From: Terriglobales bacterium
Lineage (GTDB): Bacteria > Acidobacteriota > Terriglobia > Terriglobales > Gp1-AA117
Direction of reading: 5' to 3'
NCBI GenBank assembly: GCA_030150795.1
Contig: JASLFF010000297.1
Location: 1-5,746 of the forward strand
Length of the DNA: 5,746 nt
Shown: positions 4,453-5,746 of the stretch, one piece after another
Layout: the number at the start of each line of letters is the position of its first letter
How positions within the stretch are numbered: position 1 is the first letter of the stretch
Position numbers and translations under genes: made by a program
The notes under the pieces: model-generated
What the model saw: only the letters and a program-made list of their open reading frames with translations
What the model was told of the DNA's origin: nothing
Databases searched by the model: none

Positions 4453-5469
4453 TTGCGCGCCGCCTTTGAAAAAGCACCGCCGGAAGTCCAGGAAATTCTG
4501 GGCAAGCCCATTCGCGATCTGGGGCTGAAGCTGGAAGGGTCGCCGCTGGAGCGCTTTGTGCAGCAGCTCTATCGCGAACTTGAGCGCAAAGGGCTTAAGA
4601 AGTTTCGTCCGGCGTGTTATCTCACTGACGAGTGGGGATGTCCCTCAGGCGAGCCGATCATCGGAATTCCGTTTTACCTGGCCGATCCCAAGCTTGCGCG
4701 GCTGGAAAAAGAAATGAACGATCTGGAAGATTCCCGCCAGATCATGATGTACCTGCGCCATGAGGCCGGGCACGCCATTAACTATGCTTACGCGCTGCAC
4801 AAGACCGCTGAATGGAAGCACCTGTTTGGCCCGTATCGGAAGCCTTATCGCGATGCATACCGGCCCATTCCTTTTTCACGCAGCTTTGTGCGCCACATGG
4901 AAGGCTGGTACGCGCAGAAGCATCCGGATGAAGATTTTGCCGAAACCTTTGCCGTGTGGCTTACGCCCGGCTCGCGCTGGCGGCAGAAATATAAAGGCTG
5001 GCCCGCGCTGGAAAAGCTGCGCTACGTGGACCGCACTTTCAGAAAGCTTGGCGCCCTAGATCCGGTGCGCCCGCGCGGACGCACCGACATTACCGTGGAA
5101 GAAATGGACACCACGGTAGGCGACTTTTACGAGGCTGTGCTGAGCGAGCAGCCGTCGCCAGGCGACCTTCCGTTGGATACCGATCTTCAGGATATTTTCA
5201 ACGCCGGCCGCAGACGGAAGAAAGGCGTGCGCCCGGCAGCGGAGCTGTTGCGTGAAAACCATAAATCGCTGGTCGATAAACTTACCTATTGGAGCGGCGT
5301 GCCGCGTTCGCTGATCAAGAAACTGGTGGAATCAATTGAAACGCGCGTGGGAGAAATGGATTTAAGGGTCAATATCAAGCAGGAACGGGAGTGCCTGACG
5401 GAACTTACGGTGTACGCAACGGCTCTGGCCATGAATTACGTGACGCGGGGAAAGTTTGTTCAGACATAA
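4453..5469 (+). CDS. putative zinc metallopeptidase (HEAGH)
   Basis: The 338-residue protein carries the zincin motif H103-E104-A-G-H107 in MMYLRHEAGHAINYAY. A second helix, PDEDFAETFAVWL (158-170), offers Glu164 as the likely third zinc ligand, in the manner of gluzincins. The motif set is that of the group usually annotated as putative zinc-binding metallopeptidases. H103/H107 would bind zinc and E104 act as the general base. The N-terminal part (1-95) and the region after 200 have no motif I recognise; the C-terminal 100 residues look helical. There is no signal peptide or membrane helix, so it should act in the cytoplasm, possibly on a small peptide. The start is TTG with GGAG five bases upstream. 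The next gene starts 58 bases after the stop and appears to encode an ATP-grasp ligase, suggesting a shared pathway. Catalytic class is well supported by motif; substrate is unknown. Confidence 0.85.
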   Translation: MRAAFEKAPPEVQEILGKPIRDLGLKLEGSPLERFVQQLYRELERKGLKKFRPACYLTDEWGCPSGEPIIGIPFYLADPKLARLEKEMNDLEDSRQIMMYLRHEAGHAINYAYALHKTAEWKHLFGPYRKPYRDAYRPIPFSRSFVRHMEGWYAQKHPDEDFAETFAVWLTPGSRWRQKYKGWPALEKLRYVDRTFRKLGALDPVRPRGRTDITVEEMDTTVGDFYEAVLSEQPSPGDLPLDTDLQDIFNAGRRRKKGVRPAAELLRENHKSLVDKLTYWSGVPRSLIKKLVESIETRVGEMDLRVNIKQERECLTELTVYATALAMNYVTRGKFVQT

Positions 5470-5472
5470 GTG

Positions 5473-5502
5473 CCGGCAATCGATTCAAGATTGAGCTGCC
5501 GG
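5473..5502 (+). other. intergenic inverted repeat between metallopeptidase and ligase genes
   Basis: CCGGCA (5473-5478) pairs with TGCCGG (5497-5502), and CAATC (5477-5481) with GATTG (5488-5492) can extend or compete with that stem. It begins four bases after the stop codon. Without a T run it is not a standard terminator, and could instead modulate or process the message between two co-directional genes. Confidence 0.4.
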
Positions 5503-5527
5503 ACTAACAATCTGTATGGGAACCAAT

Positions 5528-5746
5528 ATGGACAGTAAATTAAAAATCACGGTGCTTTATGAAAGCTGGGGAGACGAGGAAGAAGAAGTCGCCCCAGAGC
5601 CGGAAAAGAAGAAGCGCGGCGCAAAGAAGCGGCGCAAGAAGAGACAAAAGCACGACCGCGAAGAGATTTTTGAAGCGCTGGAAAAGCTTGGCCACGAGCC
5701 CAGCTACATGATGCTGGATGGAGAAGATAAATCCCTGCTGGCGCTG
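5528..5746 (+). CDS. ATP-grasp (D-Ala-D-Ala-ligase-like) protein, N-terminus only
   Basis: 73 codons are visible before the right edge, so the gene is 3'-partial. The first strand, KLKITVLYES (4-13), resembles the opening beta strand of the D-alanine-D-alanine ligase pre-ATP-grasp domain. The helix and strand REEIFEALEKLGHEPSYMMLD (44-64) follow as in that family. Between them lies a highly charged insertion: GDEEEE, then a run of Lys and Arg to about residue 41, which is unusual for the housekeeping Ddl enzymes. The catalytic ATP-grasp residues would be beyond the edge, so activity cannot be checked. Start: GGGA at 5518-5521 lies six bases before the ATG; an in-frame ATG at 5516 would add four residues but has no ribosome binding site. 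It follows the metallopeptidase gene by 58 bases, probably in one operon. Product class is a recollection-based call at moderate confidence. Confidence 0.6.
   Translation, partial: MDSKLKITVLYESWGDEEEEVAPEPEKKKRGAKKRRKKRQKHDREEIFEALEKLGHEPSYMMLDGEDKSLLAL

Noticed and set aside
5056..5262. 68-codon minus-strand frame inside the metallopeptidase gene
   Set aside because: It is a shadow of the metallopeptidase frame and has no supporting start signal or motif.

Overview
The window looks like a piece of chromosome from a soil or sediment bacterium, most likely an acidobacterium (Acidobacteriota). This is an inference from the overall gene style: a DUF2207 protein, a DinB-like protein, a secreted LprI-like protein, a GxxExxY protein and a HEAGH metallopeptidase ahead of an ATP-grasp-like gene, in moderately GC-rich DNA. 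No rRNA or other taxonomic marker is present, so the assignment is tentative. There are no tRNA or rRNA genes, no CRISPR array and no transposase.

Positions 1-2162 hold three minus-strand genes, read from right to left. They are a small cysteine-containing protein (1851-2162), a DinB-family protein (1224-1721, good Shine-Dalgarno sequence and a possible promoter), and a DUF2207 membrane protein (1-1163) that runs off the left edge, so its C-terminus is missing. Positions 2181-2360 are a divergent intergenic region. A small plus-strand hypothetical gene follows (2364-2636) and converges, with only 4 bases between stop codons, on a minus-strand gene for a secreted Sel1/LprI-like (DUF1311-type) protein (2641-3633).

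The most unusual part is 3705-4363. A gene for a GxxExxY protein (PD-(D/E)XK nuclease fold) sits between two imperfect 35-bp inverted repeats that match at 31 of 35 positions, with all four differences A/G transitions. A shortened third copy of the repeat core ends exactly at the gene's start codon. The unit looks like a compact mobile or dispersed cassette, with no visible target-site duplication. It ends about 90 bases before the next gene.

Positions 4453-5746 form a plus-strand pair. The first gene encodes a soluble HEAGH zinc metallopeptidase-like protein with a TTG start. The second, cut by the right edge, encodes the N-terminus of what looks like a D-Ala-D-Ala-ligase-like ATP-grasp enzyme carrying a strongly charged insertion. 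Their adjacency suggests a peptide or amide-bond metabolic module whose remaining genes would lie beyond the right edge.
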